This document shows positions 12,501 through 27,500 of a stretch of 64,000 nucleotides of DNA, one piece after another (position 1 is the first letter of the stretch; each line of letters begins with the position of its first letter). The notes under the pieces were generated by a model. It searched no databases, had not been told where the DNA came from, and was given only the letters and a program-made list of their open reading frames with translations. Source of the stretch: Astropecten irregularis (lineage: Eukaryota; Echinodermata; Asteroidea; Paxillosida; Astropectinidae); contig OZ020249.1 in NCBI GenBank assembly GCA_963971285.1, positions 2,418,001-2,482,000 on the forward strand, given 5' to 3'. The translations under genes and the position numbers were made by a program.

Positions 12501-15500
12501 TAAAAGAAGAAGAGTAGCAGAAAAAAGTTCTTAAGCCTTGTTCCCATGTGTATTTTTTGGGTTGAACTACCAAGGCTTTCCTGTATAAAATTCACAACAT
12601 TTAGTCCAATGGAAATGCACAGTAAACTTATGTCCCTGCGAACTAACCGTGAATATAATGCAAAACTAACAGACCGACAGTGGTTGTGGACGACTTCCAC
12701 ATAGCCACGGTAAGTTTACAGGGATGCAAAAAAAAAGTCCAATGGGAATGCTTCCAATAGGGTAAACATACCGCGACCACACTGTAAAACAGGACAGCTT
12801 CCTGTATTATGTCACCAGTACAAACAGACTGACAGTGGATGCATAAAATACTTGCACAGTTCCCTGTTTCCTTGCCTATAGTGCATGTCATCATCAGCAG
12901 ACAAACGTGCCTAGAAAAATGGCACGTGTACGTACGTTTCTTGTTCAGCACTTGTACTTGAAATATGTCATATTTGACATGATGATGATGATGATGACTT
13001 TTTTGCTTGCTGTACTTTTTTGCTTGTATGCCAAGTTCACATTTGCAGCGTCAGTTTTTTTTTTTTTTGAGATACTGCACCTTTTGAATTCAGCAGAGCA
13101 CTGGGTGGTGACGCCATTTTCTTGCCATCTAGCTTCTAGCTACCTTACATTCAGCCCTAATGCATACATTCAGTTCCTTTGTGTTGTCGCTGAGGCCATC
13201 ATTCAAGCCAAGCCTGAATACTTGTATAATTAATTATTTCATTGTAATTCTAGAGATATTTTTAAAATTGTACATAAGCTATTGTGTGATAACCAGCGTC
13301 CCTTACCTATTTCCACCAGAACAGTTTTCCTTGCCAATGAATTTTGTAATTTCTGTGTAAGTGTTACTGGGTTGTTCCACTTTATAATAAGAGTCAGGTG
13401 GAGGAAGATATTTTGCAAGAATATGTTTTAATAGGATGCTTCTGTACAGCGTCAACAGTCAAAAGGGAATATGTCTGCAAAAAGTGAATAAATCCAATTG
13501 AATAATATGTAATTACATCATTCTGCTTATCAGTGTCATAATATCATAATTCTTTTATGATTTGATAAAAGAAACAAAACTAATCATCTACAAGACAGAA
13601 CCATTTTATAGACTTTGTTTAAGTAATGTGTTTAACATTTTGGGAATCTTTGCATCTTTTATTAGAGATTATATAACACCTTAGTAGATCCTTGTCATTT
13701 GATTGGAGGATTGTATGTCACGTGATATTTGATAAATAGACCAATTCATGGCTTACGTCACAACCGTTGAAATTTGTACCATCCACCGTGCATTTTTGGT
13801 GCCATCCGATTTGTACCATTGCACGCCAGGGACTCTAATACGTGATTGGTCAAGCGGCGTTCCATTTATTTGTCACTGCGTGCGCGCGTACGCGTTGGTG
13901 TGCTACGCGCGTTACTGTAATAAGAGCATAATGTATAGTTTGCCAAGATTTTAAGCTTTTTTTGTCTCGCTAACTCTTATAATGTTATCCTCCAATCAAA
14001 ATCAAATGACGAAGATCTACTTAGATGTTATATAAAACAAATAATGAATGTTTCACAATCGTAGAATGGAAAAAATAATTTCATTCGGTGACAGATGGAC
14101 TGTTCCATTCCACTCGGCTTCGCCTCGTGAAATGGGACAGTCCATCTGTCACCTCATGAAATTATTTTTACCATTCCACTCATAAACATTCATTATTTGT
14201 ATATTGTACATTTTGCAGAAGTGTCTCGGCAATTAATTGCATGAAATGAACTGAGGCCAAACGTCAATGTAAACTTATTAATGTTCCAAACCTAGTTAAA
14301 GTATTTTCTTTGTCTACCCATGGCAAAGACTAATTTAATAACATGCAGAATTCAAAGAATTTTTTTCTGTAACCATGCACAATTACAGGCAAAAGTTGGA
14401 ATTAGCACACTCCCAAGATCAGTTGAGACAGAAACAAGAACAAGAGAGACAGTTCATGTACACCAGAGTGCAAGAAGACAAAGGAGATTTTCTTCTCATT
14501 AAAGTACAGGTACATGTAATCACCATTGTTTTGATAAATTGTCACTTTTAATCGCATGTACATTTATGCAAATTGTGATGCTTTGTGCATTATACAACCT
14601 TGTGAAAAACAATGTTTTAGTTACAGCAATTTGGCTCAGCCCTTATGGATGAAATTTCGGATCTAAAATGTTTATTTTTGCTTAAAGATGTGTTCTCTGT
14701 GCTTTTGTTGAAATTTGTATGCAAATGGAATCAATAATTCACATGTAGTAAATAGTGAATACCCGACAACCAAATCTGAATTTGTTTTCTATGATATTGT
14801 TCAGATAACCATACTGTAAACCATGTAAAAAACAAAAGGCAAGGGCTTTTAACAAAAACGTGGATGAAATCACGCAAGCCCTAATGTTGCTCTAATTTGC
14901 CTTTATGGAATTTGTACGTTAAAGTCATTGGTTAAACTATGAAAATGTAATCAATTTAAAACAAATGTGAACATTTTAACCACAAGGGAAACTGACTGAA
15001 TTAATCTTCTTTGCTCACTTGACTATAAAAATTGAAACAAAATTGAAAATTAAAGGTTAAAAGGTCACTTTAATCATTCCCTGTTTTAATTATCAAATAA
15101 TCACAAGGAAAACTGACTGCGTTAAATTTAAATTTTTTAAAAGTGAACTAAGACAGATTGACTGGAGGGGGATTAGAACCAGGGATCTCAGATGCGGTGT
15201 TCTAGAGGTCGCTGGTTCGAATCCAACTCCAGTCAATTTTGCTTTGTTCAATTTTCAATTACTTTTTTTTAATTGTAATTTTGCATGGGTGCATGCTTAT
15301 TATGGGAAATTATTTACTGGGGTCTGCACCCTTTTACAATGTCACAGCCTGAGCTTTTGCCAATCAAGATGGTGGAAACAGTAGACCTTTCTTTTATTTA
15401 CAAACACTGGCTCTTGGTTGGCATGTTTTGTTGCAAATCATGTTGTCTTCTTGACAGACAGTGTGACCAACTTCAATGTTTTTACAATCTTTCCATAGCT

Positions 15501-18500
15501 GTACAAAATACATACCATCATTGCATGTGTTGTTTCCATTACATTCAGCAATATCTTTCAATGTTTATAAAACGCTGTGTACAAATTGTGTAAAATATGT
15601 GGTTATTTTTTATGCCTGGCTTTGACGGCTCGCCATAGTTTCCACCATGTTGGTTGGCAAAAACTCTGGCTGTGACGTTGCAAAAGAAATGTCTGTAGGA
15701 AGCCATCAATGTAAAGCAAAAACATACAGATGATGAGTGTTGGTTCAAAGTTATTGTTGAACTGTTGAATGTTATGGAAACAAATCATACAATAATGGGT
15801 TGGAATATCTTGTTATATAATGTTTCTACAAATGTTGAATTTGGTCACATTGTCTATCAAAAAGATCAATTCTTTGCAACTATTGACATGACAACAGTTG
15901 TTTGAGGTTCTCGAGGTTCTTGTGAATGAATTCATGAATTTTCTTCATTTAAGCCACTTAAGTGCTATTATATTTTGCTTTAAATGGAGCAGATATGAAA
16001 CCATTCCTTTACATTAATACATCAGTTTGGACATAAGGATTATTGCCTCATCTTCATTTCCAGATTATCCCTGGCTCAAATTGATTAAAGGTACACGCCG
16101 GCTTTGTTTGGCGATTTGGGGCGCTTATTTGCGCCAATGCATGCATTTACCATGGCTGGAAAGGTCTTCAAAAAGTTGAATAGAACTTAACAGAAAGGTC
16201 TATTGTTTTCATGTGATCATTGTGATAGCTCCATTTCCAGTCATTTAAAAGCTTTTTAACCATACAAAATTTACGTATAACTTTTTGTTTAATCACTCTT
16301 TTTAACCAAAACAGGTAATGATTTGACCTAAGTGTTCCCTTTTTTAATTCAGGAATTTCCAACACGAATGGGCAAAACAAATACATGCCAAATTAAATTT
16401 TTTATAAAAGACTGGTCATTGCGGGTGCATTACCACCTCTGCAAAAACAGTGCGTTGGGGCTTGTGATGCATTCAGCCCAAGGCATGGGCCCGTGATAAC
16501 CAGTGCGGTCCATCCACGCACGGACGTTCGTGTAGTATTTTTTATGCGAGACCGCGCGGCCTGCAAGTTGACTGAGTCACTCACCCGGTCCCTTTAATTT
16601 TTTTGGGGGGGCGGGGGGATTTTCGAGCGGAGCAGTAAAGCCTCGAGATAATTTCTTGTCATACATTAGAATCATTTCATGCACTCAAAATATTTTTGTG
16701 TCATTATCAAAATTATATTTTGTGTATTCATGTGGAAATTGTTTCGGTCACTCGAGGGCAGATCTCAATATTTATGGACGTTATTCCTAAATAATTGTTT
16801 CATCGATCATTCCCCCAAAATCCTTTTGTGAAATACACTGCGTCAACTTGCAAACATTGCGTCAACTTGCAAACATTGCGTCAACTCGTTAAGTGTTCTA
16901 GAAATATTGTGTTATACTCTGCACTCTTAATTGTTTGGACTTTGAAGCCGGCATGTACTTTAACAGTGAGGTGTAAAAAACATCCTGCATTTCCAATCCA
17001 GTTTTTCAACAATATACATGTAATTGAGTCAGCGTTTTTTGTAAAATGTATACCTTCAAAATCGTCATTGCTTCTGCCAGTTGTAGTGCCCTTTTATTGA
17101 GATGGTTGCAATGTCTTTTTGCTAATAATGTCCCAAAGTATTCCCTTCATTTGCAAAGCTGGCAATTTTGATCTGAAATTACAGGTATGATAATTATCAA
17201 ACGATGAAAAGTGTATAAAAATTACATTAGAATCAATGATTTGATGGTACCTAACAAGTATTTGTTTTCTATGTGGATCGGTTTGTGGAAACACCAGGCC
17301 TTAATTTTTAAGGAGAGTGAGAGTGATCACTCTCCTCCGCTCTCCTTAATGTTTTCCAAGGAGAGTGAAAAAAAGAGGTCCTTAACAATTTAAGGAGAGC
17401 TGCTTTCTTTCAAAACATCACATACATTTTTCCCTTTATGGCAAATGCAAAAAAGTAATATTTGTTTATAATCTTTTTTAACAGGACAAACACATTATTG
17501 TGCATCTTTTTCTGACACAGGACACAATGCGAACACGTGGTTTAGCAAGAGCAAACTGCTCTCTTTATTCACTAGTATGAGTAGGCCCTACATGTATGTT
17601 GATTATTTTAAGGAGTTGGATTTGCAGCTCAAACCTGATTTGTGTTAGTGAGAGCAAATCACTCTCCTAAATTCTCTACGTTGATTTAAGGAGAGCGATT
17701 TGCAGCTCTCCTCATTTTTATTAAAATAAAGGCCTGAAACACCATGTAATAATCGTACGTACTTACGCACTTCTATATCGTTCACACTTCTCGCAATTAG
17801 GTCTCAACGTTAGTCCTTTTTTGTTTCCTTTTTACTGATATGAATAGTACTTCCTTCTAGTCTGTGACTCCATGGCTGATATGCCACTACATTGTGTCAT
17901 GACTTCTTAAGAATAATGGTACGTATTAGAATAGTATCAACCTTTTATTATTACATTGATGTACATGTATATGTTTGTGCCACAGGAGTACCAGTATGAA
18001 AATGCCTCTCTCAAGGCTCAGCTTTCTGAACATTCCTCCATTAAAGCAGTAGAAATGGAACAACTTAACAAGAAACTTGGGTATGTACATGAACATTGCA
18101 CATTACTTTGATCACACTGACAGATGGAGGGATAATTCGTCCATTTAAATATGAATTGGGGCAAGAAATTAGTTGGGTTATTTTACACAGAGACCCAAGT
18201 CTCTGACATGTGAATCTTTCTGGTTTAACCAGAATTCCACTTTTTTCCCTTCAAATTTGTGGTCTTCAAGTTCAGTGTAAAAATGGAATAATCTTTGGGG
18301 GTTGAGTTGGAAGGGGGTAAATGTTGGTTGACCACTTGGCGCTCAGAATTTCCTTCTTTTTATTCCCATGAAATTTGTATGGAGAGTCAAAATAATATCT
18401 TTGCGATTTTCTAATCGGAGTCGGCCACACTGCAGCATTATATGACGTATGCTTATAAGCATAAATCAAGTAATATGTGCTATATTTCTGGTCAAACAGG

Positions 18501-21500
18501 GTTGGTCTTCATGATACATGTACATTCTTTCAGATAACCCTTTTATTATTCCCATATACCCCACTCCTTGGCAGTAATTTGTTCACACTCACTTCGCGTT
18601 TAAACTTTAACAGAAATTGGGGTAGGCTAATTGTATATTTTAAAATGAAAAATATATGTTTGTATTTCTGTTTGTATTCTTTGTGCAGACTTTTTTAAAT
18701 AGTTTCTCTACAGTTTTGCTTAGTTCTCAATTTCCTGACATGCAAGGCATCTTGCCATGTCGGTCTGAATTGAAATGTACGTGTGTGAGAAATGAATGCT
18801 TATTCACCAAGTTGAATGCTTGCCAGATTGCTGTTTAAGGCCTTTGACGATTTTGAATGCACAACATTGAATTTTAAAGACCGGATTTTATGGAAAAAAT
18901 GTTAAAATAACAAAATGTAACGACTTAGTTTTAATTTTGAATGCCCATGTGGACAAGCATTCATTTTAAATTGAACTTAATCAAGCCTTGTGTTAAATAA
19001 GTCAATGGTCTATGTTGAAATTGGCCGGGAAAACCATTACAGATAATGTGGAAAAGGAGAAAAGGAGAAGATTTTGCTTCAATAAATCAGTGGAAAAGGG
19101 GCAAGGAATCGCCTCAGATTACATCATAAAGCATTACATTCCAAAATTGTCTGGGCCCAAAGCAGGCCTCAGAGAGTACACCATAAGAGCTTTGCGCTCA
19201 TGGTAGTCTCTTCATGACCAAGCTCATCACAAATCATTTTCAGGTTTTTTCTTAAGTCCCACTCACATGCCTGCAAGTCAAGCCAGTGTTGTTTACTCGC
19301 TATTATTTACCTGAATTAGGTTCTCAATATTGGTGCATTATTTAACCATGTTAACCTTTAACATTCAAATAGGATTGACAAATAATGTACATTAAGTAGT
19401 TGAGCTCATTCAATTCTTTTCAAATTTTTCCAAATCTAAATTATTTTTCCTAGAGAAACTGAGTATGAATATCAGCAACTGAAGAAAGTCTGTCAAGAGG
19501 CAGAGAAGTCAAAGGTCATGGAATTAAAAGAGTTGGAGCTAAAGGTATTGCCATAATATTTTTCCTTTCATTTTAGAGTAAACATAGAAGATTTACTGAA
19601 TGACTGGAGCAGGGATTCATCAACTTCTCTACTTATTGTTTCCAATTGTCATAGATTTCAAGATCAACAGCACTTTCATTTTAAAGGACTTAGAATGTTC
19701 AATATGCAGGCATTGATGACTGTGTCAAGTATCGAAGCACACTTGTCACTTTGGCTGCTGCCCTGTCATGCCATGGAGATACTTTGCCAACCCAGAGTGG
19801 TAACACCATAAATCTAGCTCAATTTAGGACAGTCAATGCTATACATAGTGCATGTGTTTTGTGTAAGGGAGCATGGGATATAAATGCTCATTCCGGTACC
19901 TGAAATGCAGTAAACATAATATGTTAATGTCATAGGCCCAGCCTTTTTTTTTTTTTTTTTTTTTTGCCTTATTAAAAAAACATTTACACTAATTTTTTCA
20001 TTCAAGTTATCAAATGGAAGCTGATTACCTTTCCCACTGTACATTTTTGTTTCGTTTATTCCATGGATGTATTTCATGAACCAACCAGCTTTTATTTAGT
20101 GTTTATTCACTCATTAATAAAGTTTCCCGATGCCAAGACCAGTAAAATACCGATACCACAGGAGATGAGACCTAGACCGCGACCACTGGGTGTGAGACCG
20201 AGATCGATACCTGTAAAAAGTGGTCTTGAGACTGAAACCAAGACCTGTCTCGAGACCTACAACACTGTACGCAACCATTCCCAGGTCAGGGCTTCACACC
20301 CTACGTGTTGCTTAATGCCATGTACATGTATTAATTATGATTGAGAAATTCAAACCATTATACATACATAAAGATACACTGAACACAGAACCTCCGAACT
20401 GCACTGATGTGAATTAGTCTATCAGGAAAGATCTGCCAAAAAAAAGTGTCATTTGACCTTTGTTCAGTTGCAAGTTGAATCCACTAATATGCTGCTTTAA
20501 TTATCTCAAGGATCAATAAAGATGCTGTGACATCCAAAACACTTCAAACCCTAGTAATGAAAGTTGCAAAGAATGTAACAAAGGTACATGTATTGTAGGT
20601 GTTTACAATGTTTGCCAAGACACATGTTTGACGTTTCTGCAGTCCACTTTGGATACAGTATTTGTTCAGATTTTGGGTGGGTTTCTTTGGTAGTTCTAAA
20701 ACCCTCTTGACCCACAACCCCCTAGACCCGACACTGTCCTTAATCGGGCAGGGGCCACGGTGAACTGTAGGCCAGGTTCGAAGACAGCCAAAGTGCAAAT
20801 CTAATTTCTGGCCTGATACCTAACCCCAAATTAGTTTATTGTCTGGGCTGCCAAAACAAGAAAAGACGAGGCCCTTTTTTAGATGGCCAAGAGTCGTGTG
20901 CAATTTCCGGCCACAGCCAAGTGATTCAGACACGGTACACGGACCAGGTGTGCCTCTGAATAATGTGTCCCAGTTTATGACACTACCCGATTAATGATTA
21001 GCGGCATGCAGCCTGTACATCAGCCATGGCGTGCACGTATCTCCATGCACCTATGTACAATCAATCAATCAATCAGTGGGATCATGCACTGTGCTAGTGA
21101 GTTGCTGCATCTACCTTTGAGTGGTACTCCTTCGGTCGTCTGACCATCCCCCAGGCAGCCACATCTCCATCTCAGCGAAATACTGATCCATCTGATGCAA
21201 CCACGTGTAATGTACAAAGGCCGATATATCGTATTTCCATCAAGACGTATAGGTTGTTTGTACCCTGCGAGGCACTACCTCCCTCCTTCTGCTCTATCTA
21301 TATAAATATACAATATGGAGTACTGTAGTCATATCTGGGCCCTGTTAGACAGAATCCAGCGGCGAGCCATCATTTTGGTGGTTCTTGGTTCGGCCTCATC
21401 TTTGGAACCCTTATCACACCGCCGCTCTGTGGCCTCACTGGCCTTATTCTATAGGTACTATTATGGACGATGTTCTATCGGTACGGTATCTCTGCCTTGG

Positions 21501-24500
21501 TTCCCCAAGATCATCCCAATGCTCAAACCACATGTTTCTCTGCACGGTTGCATCCATATGCAGTTGTGGCTCCCGAAACCAATACACCATGCGCTACTCT
21601 TCCAGCTTTTTCCCGCGCACTGCTGCACTACCTGCAACCTGTTTCCAAATCCAAATCTGATGTCCCCCCCCACAACTTGGCAACTGGTGGAGATTGGTTG
21701 GAAGTGGGCAAATGAAAAGTTGAGGTTTGCTGTGCCCCCCCCCCCACACTGGTCTTGATTTGTTTTCATGATTGGGTTGATGATTGGTGATTTGGTGTCC
21801 TATGTGAGGGATGCTGTGGGAGGTGGGATACCCCCTCCCAAACCAAGGGCTTTTTAATAAAAACAGAGTCGAAAAGTCGCATTTTAGAGCATTTAAAACG
21901 ATATTCAGAAGAATTAAACATAGTATAAATTCACTGCGAAGACTAAAAAAAAAAAGGAACATGTAATATTTCTATACAATAAACTTGAATGACATTCAAC
22001 CTCAAAATATTGGGGGGATGATAATACACGTCATCCCCTCAACCTCAAATATCCCCCCCCCCCCCCCCCCCCGGATCAATACCCATGGCCTCCCACAAAG
22101 GTCTGTGACCAAGTGAACCCAAAGTGCACTTCCTTTTCCCACCTAAACCATACAGGCCAAAGGAAACAATCTCATTGGCTAAAAGTTTCATCCTGCAAGC
22201 ATTACTATTGGTCCAAACATTGCAATCTGATTGGCCCTCTTCTATGTGAATATTCTGTATTGGATTTTCTGTGTTTCTCCTAAACTTTCCCTTGGCATTT
22301 CTTCTGATAGATTATATCCACAGAAACCAATGTGTTGAACATCCCAACTAAAGCACTACTTGACTGTAAAAAGTTATCGCCAAGGACCAACCTAGCACAA
22401 CAAATAATCTGTTTCCCCCTAAAATATACCTATCATTGGTACAGTGGAATCTCAACATAACCAACTTGTACAGCATTCCTCCTGTAAAACATACTTTAAA
22501 TAAAAGTTGCTGTTGTATAGAAAATATAAACTGATTTCCTGACCATTAAATGCCCAGCAGCCGATTTCATGAAATACTAAGACGCGTCTTAGGGAGAGTA
22601 ACTCGCCTTATGTCAGGACGCGTCCTAGGATCGGTTTCATTAAAGTTAAGACGTGTTAAATGCATCTCAGCTTCCATAGCAACGCAGCTGATTTTGTCTA
22701 AACTTAGGACAGGTCTGGGTATCGTCTTATCTGCACGAACGTGTACATAATACCGACGAGCAACAATGGTGCTTATGTTCGGCGGGTGGGGAGGCCTTAG
22801 GCCTAGGCTATAGGCAAGTTAATAATATTCTGTGACCTGAGAGTCCACTCAATAGTTTAAATGACGAGGGAATACTTTGAAGATATAGGTCTATTTGAAA
22901 GGAAATATTCAAAGTTTAATAAAGAGTGGGTGTGAATTTCAGCTCGTCACCCATGTGAGTGCATTTTCGAGTAGCAGACTTTTATTTCAGCAGAAATCAA
23001 TAAATTAATAAAAACATGGTATAGCCGTTTTGTAGCGCCATCCTCGTCCAATAAATTATATTTCGTTTAAGAGAATTAAAGCCTGATCTTGGGTAAGACG
23101 CATTTGGTGAAATCTGTCTTAGCTAAGCTAAGATCGATCTTACAGCTAGGACTCTTCCTAAGTCTAAAGATCAATCCTAAAATAAGACGAGTTTCGTGAA
23201 ATCAGCTGCTGACCTTGTACCTTGCATACAGTATGTTCTACCTTACTCATGAATATTCATGAACCTGATGCCACTCCATGACAAGCACAGCGATGGTTAT
23301 GCAGTACATACACTATACATATCTGTACACTGGTATGTACCTCTTTACATAAATATGTTCACTGAACAACACAACCTAACAATGCAGTGATGGAGCCCTA
23401 TGTACATCAGTACATGAAGTAACATGTACACTGTATTAATGATTTGACCAGTAATATTCTGTGAGCTTGTGGCATCTTCCTGGATACATGGCCCCTCTTT
23501 TGTCAGATATTTGGAGACTTATGAGAACCGTTCTTCAAGTCAACAGCGCAGGCGCAGAACAATGTGCGCATGCTCACAATTGCGTGCGTGTGCGCTGTTG
23601 ACTTGAAAACTGGTTCTCAAAAGTCTCCCATTGGTGGCCAATTTGCGTTAACCTGTCAACTGGGTTTGGGAAAAGCATTAATCTTCCAAGCAACACCTAC
23701 AACCCCATTTCTCCCAGCTCTGTGAGATTTTGTTAAACACCGCTGTGTTTCGAGTGGTGCCATCCAGTTTGTCCAGTCACAACTCTCGTGTGTCCACAGC
23801 TGACCACGTATCGCCTCATTCACCATCTTGTAAATTTAACTAGCACTGCTATGCTCTAAAATGTCGATGTTTTCCACACACATTTTTTCACAGTAAAAAG
23901 AACTGGCCTATAAAACAAGATCTAATAAAAATGGCTAAAGCGGTACACTTGAAGAAAAATATCACAATCTGTACATTAACAGTTTTAAAGATTTGTAACG
24001 GTGTGCGAAATAATCATAAAGACTTGAAAAGGTGAACAAAATTTGTAAGTACCAGTTATCGCTTAATAAGCACACTTCAGTGTGGCCCACATATTGGGTA
24101 CTAGCATAATGTTGTTTGTATCTTGGACCATAGAGCTAGTTACATGCATAGACCAGCTGTTTGGGCATTGTGTAATAAACATTCAACAATACTTGCAGTC
24201 ACTGGTAAAATGCGGACTTGTTTTCGTGCACTCAAACATTGGCCATGCTTGCACCGGATGCTGTCACTGTAAATTGCAGGATCCGATCCCGCATTGCTTT
24301 TACACTCAAACATTGATCCCGCATGAGAGATCAGAATTGCTTCTGATCCTTCCCAAGAGGTGGATCAGGAGCCAATTTCACTAATGCTTTGCATCATAGC
24401 TAAAGCCCAAATCCATCGCTAAACGGAGAATCAATCGTAAAGTAGCCATCTCATATCAAGTGTGATAGCGATGATCGCAAAATACGACTTTAGTGAAATC

Positions 24501-27500
24501 GGTCCCAGATCCCGCTTCATCCCCTGATCCCATTTGCATTTTACACTCAACGTTGATCGTGCGTTGATCGCCGTCTTGGGATCTCCTCGTGGTATCAAGT
24601 GTAAAGACGGTATAGGTCCCTAGTCAATTAACACTTCCTTGGCAACACTCCTGATCTCCAGCATCAATTTCCTTTGGATTACACTTTATTATCTGTTCAA
24701 CATGTTCAATGTACCTTGTACCTTATTTTTGATTGCATTATGGTTTCTTAATTCATTTTGAATTTACATTGTTTATTTGATGAGAGAAACTTTAGAAACT
24801 TTCATTTGATACCGTTGCTGAAAATTAATCCTTGAGGTAGTGTTCATATTATTGATTATTGACTTTTAATACAAGTTAATGACCCATCTTTTTAATCAGA
24901 ATGGCAATCGGAATGAGGTCTATTGAAATAAAATCGATGATGTCTTTAATTTTTAATGACGGAAATGTATTTTGTTGTAATATGTGTTACAAAAGTTTTT
25001 AACAACAAAAAACATGCTACATGTATAAGTTTTGTTATTGGAGCAAACCGTTGTGATTTTTTAAATGAAAATGCATGTGTGGTACGTCTACAGTTTTAAG
25101 ATTGGTAACACATTTCTGTTGGGAGAGTTTACATGATCCTTAACTATTGTTTCCTTTTCACAGATGAATCAAAAAGATGAGAGTAGGGAAGAGATGAAAG
25201 CTAAGTACAGTCGCATCAAGGAGAAGTATGACAAGCTGAAGAAACGAGTTAGTAGCTTAGAGAGATATATGGGAGATTTACCCACTGCTGAACAACACCT
25301 CAAGAATACTGAAGTCATATCCTTTAAAATTTACATGGAATAAGAAATGTCTCCACCACTGCCGCCGATTCATCTAAAGGCATGAATTTTTTCATAGGTA
25401 GTGTAGTAGCTGGAGATGCTTACACTGGAGCCATTTTATTATGATATCCTGGTTGAATCTATTAAAGAGTAAGATTCAATGTGTTTATGAATAATTTTGG
25501 AATAGTCTGTTTTGTTCTTCAAAGAGAAATACACAATGAAAATGCTTTTGTTTTTGTTTGAGGGAAGATATATTAAATTATTTGGCCTTGACCTTTGGCT
25601 GCACATCAAGAATTTATGTGACAAGGAGAAACTTCTTAAGGAACGCATCTCTCAGCTGGAATCATCACTTGCTGAGGCTAGAAATAACGTTCTTGACAGG
25701 GACCTGAGAGTCAGTCAACTAGAAAAGATGGAATCTGACCTAAATATTGAATTGAGAAGGTATGAAAGCCACTTGAATGCGTTTTTATTCCCCTTGTTTA
25801 TTATTATGTTTATCATATTATTATTACTATTATATTGTTAACAGCTATGTTGGAGGCAGGCGCGGTTCTAAAGGGGGCTGTAGCCCCCAACATTTTGTCT
25901 AGTCCCCCCAAAAAATGCAATTGAAAAAACAACAACTTGAGAATACTAGATCTTTCCAGTTATTAGGCGCCAATTACATAAAAAAAACTTGTAGTGTATG
26001 TTATAGTTGCATGTTTTTCGACCCCTAATAAGACATAGCAGAAGCGAGTGTTATTGGAAGAACCCAAAATATTGGGTCTTCTTGCCCCCCAAAAGAATCA
26101 TGGCTCTTCTAGCCCCCCACAAATATTGGCTCTAGAACCACGCCTGGTTGGGGGAAACGTTTTGCTATAAAAGTGAAGTTTAGGTGGAAATCAGACATTA
26201 AGGGGAAAAGGTAAAAGATATAAAATATATAAGATAAGATATATTTAAATGTTCTCGAATATATATATATATATATATATAGAGGCTATTTAACATATAG
26301 GGAGACCAGTTTTCATATAGTCAGCGAAGGTTTTGGTGACCACAGTACTTAGCACAACATTTGGAGGTCGCCTTAACATCCTATAGCTACCTTTAAAAAA
26401 ATGTTTGTCGTCCAAATTTTGATATAAGACAGAGAATGCTCTCAATATGAACATAATGTCAATTTCAAGTTCATCGGTTTGGAGGATGTTTAGAAATATG
26501 TAAGTAAAGTCTTGTGCACAACCCTATTGAAATGTGGCCATGTTATTGGAAAAAGTAGTTCTATATGTATACTCACTGTACATGTGCATGAACCTGTATA
26601 ATAATTTATGTGTCAAAATTTGTGGAAATATTAAGTATTTATTCAGCATTGCCAACCAATTTTCAAAAGTCACCACTCAAAAGCTATGTGCCAGCCCCTA
26701 ATCTTGATGAATCGCTCAAATACATTTTCAGGGTGGCGTCAATTAGACCAAAAAGTCCAAATGAAACTCATGTTGGCCTATTAATGGCAGCCTACCTGTC
26801 AGTTAGTCCTGTCACCCTTTAAACTATGGGGATTTACAAAACAGAGGCTCAGGCTTGGGCTACAGCTCTGTCATCCATATGCTGAAAATATAGGTTGTGG
26901 TTTTCCATTGGAGCTGAAGCTCTGTTTTCCTTTGCAAACCAGAGAATCTACGTCTGAACCGCAGCAAAAAACATCTATTTTGATACCCGTTATTTTAGAA
27001 TTGATTCACGAAATGGACCCAGAGCCTGAGCCTCCTTTTTGTAAACGCCCTTTTAGTCATCTTGGTTCAATCAGAGTTTTTTGTAGATTTTAATCTTTCT
27101 GGCAGACATCTTGTAAACATGTCCTATTTGTGGGCCCTGTATATTTTGGGGAAAAAAGGAGTGAAACAATGACCAAAATTATAATACACATTGTCCTATG
27201 ATCTACAATATGCCCATGAGAAAGTGCACATCAGTGGATTGTTTGTTACTTCATGTACATGTTTGATAAGACATGGTGTGAATAATGTTCTTCGATGCGA
27301 CCTTTACAATCATATCTCATTCCTGTTTTAAATATGGCATCCATTAGGAAGTATGAATGCTCCTGGCTTTGCAGATGCTAGTGGTTATTCTGTAGTGAGA
27401 TACACTTCTGATTAAAAATCTTGGGACAGTGTATCATACAAATCTGTCATCATACTTTGTTTCATATTATTTTTCTTCTAGCCTTCGGCGTGAAGCCAGT

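Larger units (their letters stand above)
11715..14388 (+). other. CEP85 intron 2
   Basis: GT-AG intron holding a hAT-type MITE (11758-11946), two adjacent foldback MITEs (13669-14035 and 14038-14202) and about 1.7 kb (11960-13668) of AT-rich sequence in which I see no feature beyond short repeats and a T run near 13060. Confidence 0.8.
14510..17985 (+). other. CEP85 intron 3
   Basis: GT-AG intron with a SINE cluster (14980-15255), repeat R2 copy A (16611-16900), an LTR-related fragment split by a hAT-type MITE (17272-17805), and otherwise unremarkable sequence, including 15260-16600 where I recognise nothing firm. Confidence 0.78.
19545..25163 (+). other. CEP85 intron 5
   Basis: GT-AG intron of 5.6 kb with a T run at 19947-19965, GAGACC-type short repeats at 20160-20255, a LINE fragment (21310-21730), a C run (22050-22072) and several MITEs (22555-23211, 23513-23628, 24368-24506). 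The stretches 19560-20120, 20280-21300, 23640-24220 and 24610-25160 show nothing I can name. Confidence 0.8.
25760..27481 (+). other. CEP85 intron 7
   Basis: GT-AG intron with a hAT-type MITE (25857-26146), an (AT)n microsatellite near 26258-26282 and a MITE (26829-27052). Nothing is recognised in 26290-26820 or 27060-27470. Confidence 0.8.

Noticed and set aside
15202-15230. Possible functional tRNA gene from the GGTTCGAATCC box
   Set aside because: No cloverleaf can be drawn around it. It and the copies at 41.0, 41.4 and 60.1 kb are SINE heads.
21461-21962. Minus-strand frames opposite the LINE fragment
   Set aside because: They are shadows of the + strand reverse-transcriptase tail and of C/G runs.
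25512-25604. Upstream extension of CEP85 exon 7 (MFFKEKYTMKMLLFLF...)
   Set aside because: It lies inside the AT-AC intron. The peptide is unlike the family and the AC acceptor explains the junction.
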